Assembly: GCA_963784135.1 (NCBI GenBank)
Contig: CAWAQG010000003.1
Span: 186,001 to 250,000, forward strand
Direction of reading: 5' to 3'
Source: JADFXI01 sp963784135
GTDB taxonomy: Bacteria; Nitrospirota; Thermodesulfovibrionia; Thermodesulfovibrionales; Dissulfurispiraceae
Length of the DNA stretch: 64,000 nucleotides
Part shown: in pieces, positions 33,988-41,805 of the stretch
Layout: every line of letters starts with the position of its first letter
Position numbering within the stretch: position 1 is the first letter of the stretch
Notes under the pieces: generated by a model
What the model was told of the DNA's origin: nothing
What the model saw: only the letters and a program-made list of their open reading frames with translations
Database searches by the model: none
Translations under genes and position numbers: made by a program

Positions 33988-34729
33988 TCTTGCCGGTCTC
34001 CCTGCACATGTTGTACATATCCATCTTCTTTATAAGCAGATCCTCAGGAATGAGATATTTGCGCAGCACATCCTGCGCCCCCTTCTCGTTAGGGTTGCTC
34101 ACCATGCCCCTGCAGCCGTAACAGATATTTCCGTTGTTAATGCACCACGAATTGCACCCTGCCTTTGTTACCGGTCCCAGGCAGGTCACTCCCCTGTCGT
34201 ACATGCAGACATTTTCATTCAACTTGCATTCGACACATACGGCATAATCGGGAACATTATAAGGCACGCCGCGAAGGACCGCTTTCAGCACCTCAACAAA
34301 TTCTGGAATATAGACCGGACATCCGTTTACGAAATAATCGACCCGCACCACCTGGTGCACAGCCCTGGTTTTTGCACTGGGGAAGAACCTGTAGTCAGCC
34401 CCATAAACATAACGCCGGATATCCTCCAGGTCAAAAGCGTTCTTTATCCCGTTCACGCCTCCGATCGTAGCGCACGAGCCGTAGGCAACCACGACCGCCG
34501 CCCTCTCCCGTATCTGTTTTATCCGCTCAACCGCGTGCTGGTTAGTGATGCTCCCTTCCACTATTGCAACGTCGAGCGGGCCGTCCCAACGCTCGGACAT
34601 TACCTCGCGGAACTCGACCACGTCGATACGGTCCAGGACATCAAGCAACGTCTCGCCCATGTTGGCAACCTGGAGCTGACATCCCTCACAGCACGCAAAA
34701 TCGAAAAAAGCCACCCTCGGTCTTTTCAT
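33980..34729 (-). CDS. hydD: group 3b hydrogenase small/delta subunit
   Basis: A 249-residue NiFe hydrogenase small subunit, shorter than membrane-bound types and without a Tat signal, as in cytoplasmic group 3 enzymes. FDFACCEGCQLQV supplies the proximal cluster Cys pair, with EGSIT and AYGSCATIGG and further cysteines (CVECKLNENVC, CLGPVTKAGC, CYGCRG) for the three Fe-S clusters. It carries electrons from the NiFe site to the flavoprotein and beta subunits. It lies 1 nt after hydG. Confidence 0.95.
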   Translation of the reverse strand: MKRPRVAFFDFACCEGCQLQVANMGETLLDVLDRIDVVEFREVMSERWDGPLDVAIVEGSITNQHAVERIKQIRERAAVVVAYGSCATIGGVNGIKNAFDLEDIRRYVYGADYRFFPSAKTRAVHQVVRVDYFVNGCPVYIPEFVEVLKAVLRGVPYNVPDYAVCVECKLNENVCMYDRGVTCLGPVTKAGCNSWCINNGNICYGCRGMVSNPNEKGAQDVLRKYLIPEDLLIKKMDMYNMCRETGKNE

Positions 34730-34730
34730 A

Positions 34731-35570
34731 TCAATAAGTCTCTTTCAAATATTTGATTTCCTCGTAATTAAATACCGGCCCATCCTGGCAGGCGTATAAA
34801 TGCTGAATCTGACAGTGGCCGCATTTACCGAGCCCGCATTTCATGTGCCGCTCAAAGGATACCAGTATCTGCCGTCCCGGAATGTTCTTTGCAAGAAGTT
34901 CCTTTATCACAAACTTATACATGACCGGCGGACCGACCACAACGGCAAAGGTCCTTTCCGGTTCAATGTCTACGCCCGGGATAAGCGTTGTGATGAGTCC
35001 TACGTGTCCCTGCCATTCCGGAACACCACGGTCTACAGTACATTCATAATGCACGTCCATGCGCTTGTTCCATTGTTCAATCTCATCAAAGAAAAGTATA
35101 TCACCAGGGCTCTTGCAGCCCAGCAATATGTGAACTTTCCCGAAATCCCGCCGGTTATCAAGTACATACTTAATCAAAGATCGCAAGGGTGCTATCCCCA
35201 ATCCTCCTGCTACAATCAACAGGTCATTCCCTTCAAATATCCTGATAGGAAAGCCTTTACCGAACGGCCCCCTGATACCAACCTCATCTCCTGCCTCCAG
35301 TTTGTGCAGGGCGTTCGTGACCTTTCCGACAGCCCTCACACATATCTCAAAAGAGCCGCTGATATTTGTCGGAGAAGAAGATACGGATATGGGAATCTCG
35401 CCTACACCGCATAGGGACAGCATTATGAACTGTCCCGGCTCGTGGTCGAGCCTTTCCGCTCCTTCCAGAGATATTTCAAACAACTTTTCATATGCCGTCA
35501 TCTGTCGCGTGCGGAGGATTTTGCCTTTTTTTATGTTGTATCGGGAGTTTGTTAAAGCTATTTTTTTCAT
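34731..35570 (-). CDS. hydG: group 3b hydrogenase gamma subunit, FAD/NAD(P)-binding oxidoreductase
   Basis: A 279-residue ferredoxin-NADP reductase-like protein. The FAD-binding barrel (residues 1-100, EPGQFIMLSLCG, GIRGPFGKGFPI) is followed by an NAD(P)-binding fold (LLIVAGGLGIAPLRSL) and a C-terminal 2Fe-2S site with CGLGKCGHCQ ... CQDGP. It exchanges electrons with NADP(H). It follows hydB by 3 nt and precedes hydD by 1 nt. The domain order is shared with dihydroorotate dehydrogenase PyrK and sulfide dehydrogenase, but the operon fixes the assignment. Confidence 0.95.
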   Translation of the reverse strand: MKKIALTNSRYNIKKGKILRTRQMTAYEKLFEISLEGAERLDHEPGQFIMLSLCGVGEIPISVSSSPTNISGSFEICVRAVGKVTNALHKLEAGDEVGIRGPFGKGFPIRIFEGNDLLIVAGGLGIAPLRSLIKYVLDNRRDFGKVHILLGCKSPGDILFFDEIEQWNKRMDVHYECTVDRGVPEWQGHVGLITTLIPGVDIEPERTFAVVVGPPVMYKFVIKELLAKNIPGRQILVSFERHMKCGLGKCGHCQIQHLYACQDGPVFNYEEIKYLKETY

Positions 35571-35573
35571 AGC

Positions 35574-36650
35574 CTAATAGTTCCCCTCCATTAAAGTGCT
35601 GACCGTTTCCTCAAACTCTTCTATCAAGGTATTCAGGGTTTCTTTAAGCCTGATGCCTGCCATGCAGGTACGACTGCATCTGCCGCACCCGGTACAAAAA
35701 AATCTTGAGAACCTGTCAACCGGATATCTGAATTTGCGGTAATAACGGTGTTTCTGCCTTAAAGAGCGTTCCTTTCTGAAATTTTCCCCGCCCGCTATTC
35801 TGGCAAATGTTTCAAGCTGACAGGAATCCCATACCCTGTAACGCCTTCCAGACTTGAGGCCCAGGGCCATTTCATCTCTTATGTCAAAGCAATAGCACGT
35901 CGGGCAAACATTTGTGCAATTACCACATGCCAGACACCTTTCATCCAGTTCATCCCACACCCTGCTTTGATAAGACCTGTCGAACAATTCCGGTATATAT
36001 CTCGGGTCGACAGGGACTTCATTCTTGAACAGGACCCTTTTCTTTTCCCTCAAGTGCGTCAATTCTTCCATATGCGATTTATCGGCGCTTTCAAAAAACT
36101 TGGCCGCCTGGATTATATCCTCCCCCATTTGGGTATTAATATGCACAATAAAATAATCTCCAAGATCGGTAAAAAAAAGATCATATCCGCCGCTGGGCAT
36201 GCTTGCGTTCACCAGCGCGCAGCTCGCAAATTCATCGCAATATTCATTGCATTCCAAACCTATGACATTTATTTTTCGCTTGTGCATCAGGTAATTGTAA
36301 TCTCTGGGGCGCTCCGAAAATACCATGTTCAGGCACTGGATGCCCGCAAGATCACAAGTATGCACCCCGAAAATCGTCATTTTTTCATATTCTACAATTG
36401 CTTTGGCATTCAGCCCTTTGCTTGTATCAAACTCTAACAGGGTCTCGAGCTGCGGCATGAAAAACTTTTTAGGAGGTAATATAGTCGGAATATATTTAAG
36501 AGCGACGCCAATTCCAGAGGTCACCTCTTGAAAAGAAAAATTATTATATCCCCTGGAAACCGGTGCAATTACTTTCTGCAATCTTGACAGCCTTGAAATA
36601 AAACCGTCAAACTTTTCTTTTTTCAGCACAACATATTGCAAGTCTTTCAT
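35574..36650 (-). CDS. hydB: group 3b hydrogenase beta subunit, 4Fe-4S protein
   Basis: A 358-residue protein with two 4Fe-4S sites, CLACGNCTNVCPTC near residue 240 and CTGCGRCSRTCMAG near 318. The N-terminal two thirds match the HydB/anaerobic sulfite reductase AsrA-like fold. It mediates electron flow between the small subunit and gamma subunit. It is the first gene of the operon, 46 nt after the predicted transcription start, with AGAGGGG before the ATG. Confidence 0.94.
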   Translation of the reverse strand: MKDLQYVVLKKEKFDGFISRLSRLQKVIAPVSRGYNNFSFQEVTSGIGVALKYIPTILPPKKFFMPQLETLLEFDTSKGLNAKAIVEYEKMTIFGVHTCDLAGIQCLNMVFSERPRDYNYLMHKRKINVIGLECNEYCDEFASCALVNASMPSGGYDLFFTDLGDYFIVHINTQMGEDIIQAAKFFESADKSHMEELTHLREKKRVLFKNEVPVDPRYIPELFDRSYQSRVWDELDERCLACGNCTNVCPTCYCFDIRDEMALGLKSGRRYRVWDSCQLETFARIAGGENFRKERSLRQKHRYYRKFRYPVDRFSRFFCTGCGRCSRTCMAGIRLKETLNTLIEEFEETVSTLMEGNY

Positions 36651-36702
36651 ATGCCCCTCTTGAAATTACCTGCGGTTATTACTATTTCCCGGACTCTGAA
36701 AA

Positions 36703-36731
36703 AGTGTATCAAACAAAAGAGCTCATGTCAA
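36703..36731 (-). promoter_or_regulatory. strong promoter of the hydrogenase operon
   Basis: Minus-strand TTGACA (36731-36726), 17 nt, TACACT (36708-36703). The two hexamers and the spacer length are the same as in the ribosomal rpsL promoter at 57025-57053, so high constitutive expression is plausible. Confidence 0.75.
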
Positions 36732-36778
36732 ACAACAAGGATAATGGGTAGCGGCGTGTCCTGTCCGGCTGCTATCCG

Positions 36779-37039
36779 CTAACCGTATTTGACTTTAAAG
36801 AAGAGGATGATTAAAACAAAGGTAAAAGACACGCTGTTTGCGGCTATAATCGGCAGGTTGTGCAGAAAAAAACCATATATCATCCATAGAAACAAACCGG
36901 CACCCATGATAAGAAACATTAAGAGAGAGATGTCTCTTGTCTCTTTCATTCTCCAGGATTTTATCAACTGGGGAACAAGTGACGTGGTAGTCAGCACGGC
37001 TGCCACTAATCCGATAAGCGTAACACCATCATATTGCAT
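36779..37039 (-). CDS. SemiSWEET/PQ-loop small sugar transporter-like protein
   Basis: From the ATG at 37039 the protein has 86 residues and three transmembrane helices with the PQ motif in LTTTSLVPQLIKSWRMKETRDISLLMF, the SemiSWEET signature. Such proteins dimerise to form a bidirectional sugar carrier. The longer frame from 37084 adds 15 residues without support. TATAAT lies 7 nt before the ATG, so the mRNA may be leaderless. A terminator separates it from the upstream glycine-rich gene. Confidence 0.8.
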   Translation of the reverse strand: MQYDGVTLIGLVAAVLTTTSLVPQLIKSWRMKETRDISLLMFLIMGAGLFLWMIYGFFLHNLPIIAANSVSFTFVLIILFFKVKYG

Positions 37040-37046
37040 TAAAGAT

Positions 37047-37052
37047 ATTATA
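37047..37052 (-). promoter_or_regulatory. TATAAT -10 box 7 nt before the SemiSWEET ATG (leaderless promoter)
   Basis: Minus-strand TATAAT (37052-37047) followed by ATCTTTA and the ATG at 37039. No Shine-Dalgarno is present. Confidence 0.45.
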
Positions 37053-37103
37053 ACCCATGGTTTAACAAAACAGCTGGTCCGCACTGACGCGGCCTGAAAA
37101 CAG

Positions 37104-37139
37104 AAAGGATGGAGAAGACAGCCTTCTCTCCATCCTTTT
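37104..37139 (-). terminator. bidirectional-looking rho-independent terminator
   Basis: AAAGGATGGAG and CTCCATCCTTT arms with a 2-nt bulge. T-rich sequence follows on both strands (TTTCTGTTTT on minus, TTTTTATT on plus). It ends the glycine-rich membrane protein pair. Confidence 0.75.
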
Positions 37140-37167
37140 TATTGTCTTCAGGTCGAAGTTCTTATAA

Positions 37168-37500
37168 TTACGCCTTGACCGCCTCTTTTGTTCCTTCTTT
37201 TGCTTCTGCAGGCGCTGACACGGCCTCTATCACATAACCGAGCACTGTTCCCAGGATAGACCCTACCACTATGCTTACGGATGCTATGCACACTATCCCC
37301 AGCATAATGCCCACTGCCACGATCATACGCACCAGCACAGTAGGCTCAACCGGCCCACCCGTAAGATGTTTCAACACTACCAGCGCACCGTAGCTGCCAA
37401 AGTAAAAGCCCGGCAGTAGTCCAAAAGCCAGGAATACCAGGACTCCAAGCGTCGCCCCGATCTTCGTCCCCATCCTTACCATCTCTTTTCTCGCTTTCAT
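37168..37500 (-). CDS. glycine-rich small membrane protein, paralogue 1
   Basis: A 110-residue protein with three hydrophobic segments rich in small residues: GATLGVLVFLAFGLLPGFYFGS, VLVRMIVAVGIMLGIVCIA and VVGSILGTVLGYVIEAV. The spacing of Gly resembles glycine-zipper packing. AAGGAGG lies 8 nt before the ATG. It shares a pattern with its neighbour at 37535-37885 (GLLPG-x-GS-x-G ... VLxRxIVAVxMxxG ... VxGxxLGxxxGxxIxAV), so the pair arose by tandem duplication. I do not recognise a named family. Confidence 0.65.
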   Translation of the reverse strand: MKARKEMVRMGTKIGATLGVLVFLAFGLLPGFYFGSYGALVVLKHLTGGPVEPTVLVRMIVAVGIMLGIVCIASVSIVVGSILGTVLGYVIEAVSAPAEAKEGTKEAVKA

Positions 37501-37534
37501 TGTATTTTCCTCCTTGCTTAAAGCACCTGAATTT

Positions 37535-37885
37535 TCAGTTACTCTTTACTGTGTGCTCTGCGGCTGTTGTCCTGCTCTCTCTGACAGCATCAATGACATG
37601 CCCGGTAAGCCAGCCGAGCAGCGCACCACCCACTACAAATACCAGCCCGGCCAGCATGACCCCAAAAATCATCGATACCGCAACTATAAGCCTCGGCAGC
37701 ACCGATGCGCTCACCGGCAGCCCGAAAATGCCTCCCGCTATGGTAAGTCCGACCACACCGCCGATAAAAGACCCGGGCAATAACCCTATAAGTGCAAACA
37801 GGACCAGCCCTGCCCCTATTCCAGTATATAATCCCTTTTTTGCCATCTCCCCTGCGTTGGCGTGCAATCCTCTATTGTTTTTCAT
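37535..37885 (-). CDS. glycine-rich small membrane protein, paralogue 2
   Basis: From the ATG at 37885 (GGAGGT 8 nt upstream) the protein has 116 residues; the longer frame to 37966 has no ribosome-binding site. The hydrophobic core (GLYTGIGAGLVLFALIGLLPGS, IGGVVGLTIAGGIFG, VLPRLIVAVSMIFGVMLAGLVFVVGGALLGWL) matches paralogue 1 throughout. The two genes are 34 nt apart and share the terminator at 37104. Function unknown; small channel-like or stress-related membrane proteins are possible. Confidence 0.65.
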   Translation of the reverse strand: MKNNRGLHANAGEMAKKGLYTGIGAGLVLFALIGLLPGSFIGGVVGLTIAGGIFGLPVSASVLPRLIVAVSMIFGVMLAGLVFVVGGALLGWLTGHVIDAVRESRTTAAEHTVKSN

Positions 37886-37966
37886 CTCTTTGTACCTCCT
37901 GACTTTGTTCTCTTCGCTTGAACTATTTTTAATGTTGCACTTCCCATGCCAACCATAAAAATCCAT

Positions 37967-38246
37967 TTTTTCAATCTCTTAAAGGCTATATTTTTTGCAA
38001 CTGTGCGAAAATTGCCGGACTGTTTTGCAAGGACGCAAAAAAATCACGCATTCCCCCGGCTCTTTTTCATAACCACCGCAAGCTTTCAAGACCGCCTGCG
38101 GAATAACTGAAATTTGGTGAACGTATGAAGGAATGAATGAAAGGACATGTTGCTCTCTTAAGACCGTTCAGACAATAAAAAAAGCGGCAGGATTCGCCGC
38201 TTTATTTGCATTTTTTGGATTTACCCGAACCCTTGCCGGGAGCGAG
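37967..38246. other. intergenic region between the ribosomal operon end and the glycine-rich pair
   Basis: Contains the terminator at 38176-38203. The rest holds no supported gene or RNA that I can see. Confidence 0.4.
38176..38203 (-). terminator. rho-independent terminator of the ribosomal supercluster
   Basis: AAAGCGGC, 7-nt loop, GCCGCTTT, then TTTTT on the minus strand. It lies 44 nt after the micro-ORF that follows rplQ. Confidence 0.85.
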
Positions 38247-38336
38247 TCAGGTGTTAACTCCCAGCCTGGGGAATACGAACAACTGCAATATTACCCACGC
38301 AACAAGAACGAGAGCGCCGATAATGATAACATTCAT
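38247..38336 (-). CDS. 29-residue membrane micro-protein coupled to rplQ
   Basis: The ATG overlaps the rplQ stop (ATGA). The peptide starts MNVIIIGALVLVAWVILQLF and continues VFPRLGVNT: one transmembrane helix and a short basic end. Translational coupling, a clean hydrophobic stretch and a terminator after it favour a real gene. I know no function. Confidence 0.55.
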   Translation of the reverse strand: MNVIIIGALVLVAWVILQLFVFPRLGVNT

Positions 38337-38734
38337 TTCTTCTCATCAGCCTTTCCCGTATTCGCGGGAGCGGCACTTACATAATCAACAAACTCTATAA
38401 TAGCCATAGGGGCACGGTCATTGACCCTTTGCCGGGTCTGTACAATCCTCAAATAACCGCCATTCTTATCGGCAAATCTCGGTGCTATATCGGAAAAAAG
38501 TTTCGATACCACCGTTCTGTTAGGTATATAGGATAGCACCATTCTTTTTGAATGCAGGTCGCCACGTTTGCCGAATGTGACCAGCTCTTCAGCTATACCT
38601 TTAATGGCCTTGGCCCTCGCGAGCGTTGTTTCTATTCTCTGGTGCTCAAAAAGAGACGATACGAGGCCGCGGAGTAATGCCTTCCTCTGGTTCGCCGTTC
38701 TTCCAAAATGCCTCGTTGCCACTTTATGGTTCAT
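38333..38734 (-). CDS. rplQ: 50S ribosomal protein L17
   Basis: A 133-residue L17. MNHKVATRHFGRTANQRKALLRGLVSSLFEHQRIETTLARAKAI is the conserved rRNA-binding N-terminal part, and RIVQTRQRVNDRAPMAIIEFV the closing strand. A 15-residue polar tail follows. It is downstream of rpoA by 18 nt, the usual end of the alpha operon. Confidence 0.97.
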   Translation of the reverse strand: MNHKVATRHFGRTANQRKALLRGLVSSLFEHQRIETTLARAKAIKGIAEELVTFGKRGDLHSKRMVLSYIPNRTVVSKLFSDIAPRFADKNGGYLRIVQTRQRVNDRAPMAIIEFVDYVSAAPANTGKADEKK

Positions 38735-38752
38735 AGTTGCTCAGTACCTCCT

Positions 38753-39760
38753 CTAAGATTTTGAAGCACTGCCTTCAAATTCATTCATATCAATTCGCAT
38801 GCCGAAACTCAACCCCATCGAGTTAAGGATATTCTTTATTTCATTGAGGGACTTCCGGCCGAAATTCTTGGTCTTGAGCATTTCATGTTCGGTCCTTTGC
38901 ACAAGATCGGAAATAGTCTTGATATTCGCATTTTTCAGGCAATTATACGACCTTACAGATAGTTCAAGCTCATCAATGCTCTTCAGCAGGTTCTCATTTG
39001 ATATAGTGGTCATATCGACAACGCTTGCCGTCCGCGGTGACTCTTCAGTAATGTCCTCTTCCTCAACAAAAATAAAGAGGTCGAGGTGGTCCATCAATAT
39101 TGAAGCAGCATCACTGACCGCCTTTTCAGGAGTTATACCGCTGTCCGTCCATAATTCCATTACCAGGCGGTCATAATCGGTCGAACGTCCAACCCTCGCT
39201 TTCTCAACCCAGAAATTCACTTTCTTTACTGGACTGTAAATGGAATCCACCGCAATAACATCAACCGGCAGATCTTCCTCCTTATTCAACTCCGCCGGCA
39301 CATAGCCCTTTCCTTTCCTGACATACAATTCCATCTCGAATGTGGCATTGTTGTCTACCGTTGCAATATAACAGTCGTCATTCAGGACCTCAACATTGGC
39401 ATCGGTCTCTATATCAGCGGCGGTCACCACTTTGGGCCCTTTTACCTTTATCGAAACGGTGCTTGTTCCTTCTGAGTAAACCTTGAACCTCAGCTTTTTT
39501 ACGTTAAGCACAATATCAACGACATCTTCTTTTACCGATTTTATGGCAGAGAACTCATGCAAGACACCGGGCATTCTGATTCCGGTGACCGCAGCGCCTT
39601 CTATCGAGGAAAGCAAAACCCTCCGAAGCGAATTGCCGATGGTCGTTCCATATCCACGCTCGAGCGGCTCGGCAACAAGCTTTCCATAAAAATCCGTAAG
39701 GGTCTCTTCTTCAAAGGTAATCTTTTGAGGCAGTTGAAAGCCTTTTTTTACAAGATCCAT
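38753..39760 (-). CDS. rpoA: DNA-directed RNA polymerase subunit alpha
   Basis: A 335-residue alpha subunit. The N-terminal dimerisation domain (GYGTTIGNSLRRVLLSSIEGAAVTGIRMPGVLHEFS) is joined by a linker near 235-250 to the C-terminal domain (LELSVRSYNCLKNANIKTISDLVQRTEHEMLKTKNFGRKSLNEIKNIL), which contacts UP elements and activators. All features are standard. A class F hairpin lies in the 134-nt gap between rpsD and rpoA. Confidence 0.98.
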   Translation of the reverse strand: MDLVKKGFQLPQKITFEEETLTDFYGKLVAEPLERGYGTTIGNSLRRVLLSSIEGAAVTGIRMPGVLHEFSAIKSVKEDVVDIVLNVKKLRFKVYSEGTSTVSIKVKGPKVVTAADIETDANVEVLNDDCYIATVDNNATFEMELYVRKGKGYVPAELNKEEDLPVDVIAVDSIYSPVKKVNFWVEKARVGRSTDYDRLVMELWTDSGITPEKAVSDAASILMDHLDLFIFVEEEDITEESPRTASVVDMTTISNENLLKSIDELELSVRSYNCLKNANIKTISDLVQRTEHEMLKTKNFGRKSLNEIKNILNSMGLSFGMRIDMNEFEGSASKS

Positions 39761-39863
39761 AATACGGTCTCCTAAGCCTTTATTTTATATGTTTCATAAT
39801 TATTACTATTACCGAGGAAATCTTTTCAGATGTCCTTCGGACGCACCCGGCTGCTTTACACCC

Positions 39864-39892
39864 CAAAAAATCTGACTACTTTTCGGGGACTC
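39864..39892. repeat. class F hairpin between rpsD and rpoA
   Basis: CCCCAAAAAATC...ACTTTTCGGGG. Same arms as the copies at 51162, 56043 and 57190. Confidence 0.7.
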
Positions 39893-39894
39893 CG

Positions 39895-40521
39895 TTACTT
39901 TGAGTAAAGCTCGACTATGAGCTGCTCCTGTACCGGTAATTGTATTTCATCACGGGAAGGCACCCTCACAAACTTTCCGGTCAGGCTTTTAGTATCAACC
40001 TCGACCCATTCAGGGAATCCTCTTTGTTCAGCAATAGATAAGCTCTCCGTAATGGCCTGGAGTTCCCTGCTCTGTTCCGCAACAGCAACTATATCGCCGT
40101 CCTTTAAGATATATGATGGTATATCAACTTTTTTTCCGTTCACAATAAAATGGCCATGCCTTACAAGCTGCCTCGACTCTCTTCTATTAAGAGCAAAACC
40201 CATCCTATACACCACATTATCGAGCCTTTTTTCCAGTAATTGAAGTAATACTTCGCCGGTGATGCCCTTTAGTCTGGAAGCCTTCTCAAAATAATTCCTG
40301 AACTGGTCCTCCATTATCCAGTATACTCTTCTTACTTTCTGTTTCTCCCTCAACTGCATTCCATAATCGGAGAGTTTCCCCCTGCTCTGGCCATGCTGTC
40401 CTGGAGGGTATTTCCTCCGTTCCACGCCACATTTTTCGGTAAAGCACCTTGTGCCCTTTAAAAAGAGTTTTTCTCCCTCTCTTCTGCAAAGCCTGCACAA
40501 CGGGCCTGTGTATCTAGCCAT
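39895..40521 (-). CDS. rpsD: 30S ribosomal protein S4
   Basis: A 208-residue S4. The N-terminal ARYTGPLCRLCRREGEKLFLKGTRC carries a C-x2-C and later cysteine (KCGVERRKYPPGQHG), the zinc-binding variant. The S4 RNA-binding domain follows (RLDNVVYRMGFALNRRESRQLVRHGHFIVNGKKVDIPSY). S4 nucleates 30S assembly and often represses the alpha operon. The gene abuts rpsK with no gap. Confidence 0.97.
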   Translation of the reverse strand: MARYTGPLCRLCRREGEKLFLKGTRCFTEKCGVERRKYPPGQHGQSRGKLSDYGMQLREKQKVRRVYWIMEDQFRNYFEKASRLKGITGEVLLQLLEKRLDNVVYRMGFALNRRESRQLVRHGHFIVNGKKVDIPSYILKDGDIVAVAEQSRELQAITESLSIAEQRGFPEWVEVDTKSLTGKFVRVPSRDEIQLPVQEQLIVELYSK

Positions 40522-40908
40522 TTACACTCTCCTCCTTTTAGGCGGCCTGCAACCGTTATGGGGTACCGGAGTAACATCCTTAATCAGAGTAATTTCCAGT
40601 CCTGCCGCTTGCAATGCCCTGATTGCCGTCTCTCTTCCCGCCCCAGGACCTTTGACAAACACGTCAACCTGCCTGAGACCGACCTCCATGGCCTTTTTGG
40701 CTGCTGTCTCGGATGCTATCTGAGCTGCAAAGGGCGTACCCTTCCGCGAGCCTTTGAATCCAAGACTTCCCGCGCTTGACCATGCAATAACATTCCCCGT
40801 GGTATCGGTTATAGTGATAATCGTATTGTTAAAAGTAGTCTGTATATGAGCAGTGCCGTTTGCAATATGCTTCTTTACTTTCTTGCCTACTCTTTTTTTC
40901 TGCGCCAT
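40522..40908 (-). CDS. rpsK: 30S ribosomal protein S11
   Basis: A 128-residue S11 of normal length with GTAHIQTTFNNTIITITDTTGNVIAWSSAG, GTPFAAQIASETAAKKAMEVG and the C-terminal VTPVPHNGCRPPKRRRV. It binds the 16S platform with S18 and S21. It sits between rpsM and rpsD as in most bacteria. Confidence 0.98.
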   Translation of the reverse strand: MAQKKRVGKKVKKHIANGTAHIQTTFNNTIITITDTTGNVIAWSSAGSLGFKGSRKGTPFAAQIASETAAKKAMEVGLRQVDVFVKGPGAGRETAIRALQAAGLEITLIKDVTPVPHNGCRPPKRRRV

Positions 40909-40924
40909 TATATACCAGTCCTCC

Positions 40925-41293
40925 TTATGACTTTTTCTTCAGCACAAGCTTCCGCGGGCCGCGGCGGGTCCTTGCATTGGTCTTCGTCCTCTGACCTCTC
41001 ACCGGCAGATGTGCAGAATGTCTCGTCCCCCGATAACATCCAATATCGGTGAGCCTCTTGACATTCATCGAAACTTCACGCCTGAGATCGCCTTCGACCT
41101 TATATTCTTTTTCTATGCTGCTCCTGATTTTAACAACATCCGCGTCAGTAAGGTCCTTGACCCGTATATTGGGATTGACATTGATCTCTCTCAATATCTT
41201 GTTTGATAATGCCCTTCCAATACCAAATATGCGTGTAAGCCCAATCTCGACACGCTCATTCTTAGGCAGATCAACGCCAGCAATTCTTGCCAT
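40925..41293 (-). CDS. rpsM: 30S ribosomal protein S13
   Basis: A 122-residue S13: MARIAGVDLPKNERVEIGLTRIFGIG, LRREVSMNVKRLTDIGCYRGTRH and the C-terminal basic TKTNARTRRGPRK that contacts P-site tRNA. Preceded by rpmJ and followed by rpsK. Confidence 0.98.
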   Translation of the reverse strand: MARIAGVDLPKNERVEIGLTRIFGIGRALSNKILREINVNPNIRVKDLTDADVVKIRSSIEKEYKVEGDLRREVSMNVKRLTDIGCYRGTRHSAHLPVRGQRTKTNARTRRGPRKLVLKKKS

Positions 41294-41354
41294 GCTCTAC
41301 TCCTTTGTTATCCATATTATTGTTAAATAATACCACGTACAGCAAGCCTTGTCG

Positions 41355-41468
41355 TTATCCTTGCCTCTGCTTATGCCTCGGGTTTTCACAGAGGATCCTG
41401 ACAACGCCTTTTCTCTTCACTATCTTACACTTGGAACATGTCGGTTTTACAGAAGGCTTCACCTTCAT
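41355..41468 (-). CDS. rpmJ: 50S ribosomal protein L36, zinc form
   Basis: A 37-residue frame, MKVKPSVKPTCSKCKIVKRK followed by GVVRILCENPRHKQRQG. It has the full C-x2-C...C...H zinc set of the C+ form. It lies between infA and rpsM, its normal place. Confidence 0.97.
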   Translation of the reverse strand: MKVKPSVKPTCSKCKIVKRKGVVRILCENPRHKQRQG

Positions 41469-41559
41469 AAATTTATCCCCCTAAAAAGTCAGGTCCTATG
41501 TAATGGGAAACAATAAACTGTTATTTCTCTTCTCTCCATCACCTGTTTCCTGAATTGCT

Positions 41560-41778
41560 TTATTTGAATCTATACGTTATGCGGCCTTTAGTAAGATCAT
41601 AGGGGGAAAGCTCGATGGTAACTTTGTCCCCGGGCAATATCTTTATAAAATGCATCCGCATCTTGCCGGACACATACGCAAGTATAATCTGACCGTTTTC
41701 GAGAGCAACCCGAAACATCGCGTTTGGCAAAGTTTCGACGATTGTTCCGCTCACTTCAATATTTTCTTCTTTCGCCAT
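41560..41778 (-). CDS. infA: translation initiation factor IF-1
   Basis: A 72-residue OB-fold protein: EENIEVSGTIVETLPNAMFRVALENGQIILAYVSGKMRMHFIKILPGDKVTIELSPYDLTKGRITYR. It blocks the A site during initiation. It lies after map in the spc-alpha junction. Confidence 0.98.
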   Translation of the reverse strand: MAKEENIEVSGTIVETLPNAMFRVALENGQIILAYVSGKMRMHFIKILPGDKVTIELSPYDLTKGRITYRFK

Positions 41779-41805
41779 GCGTAAGCCTATAATTATACCT
41801 GTATG

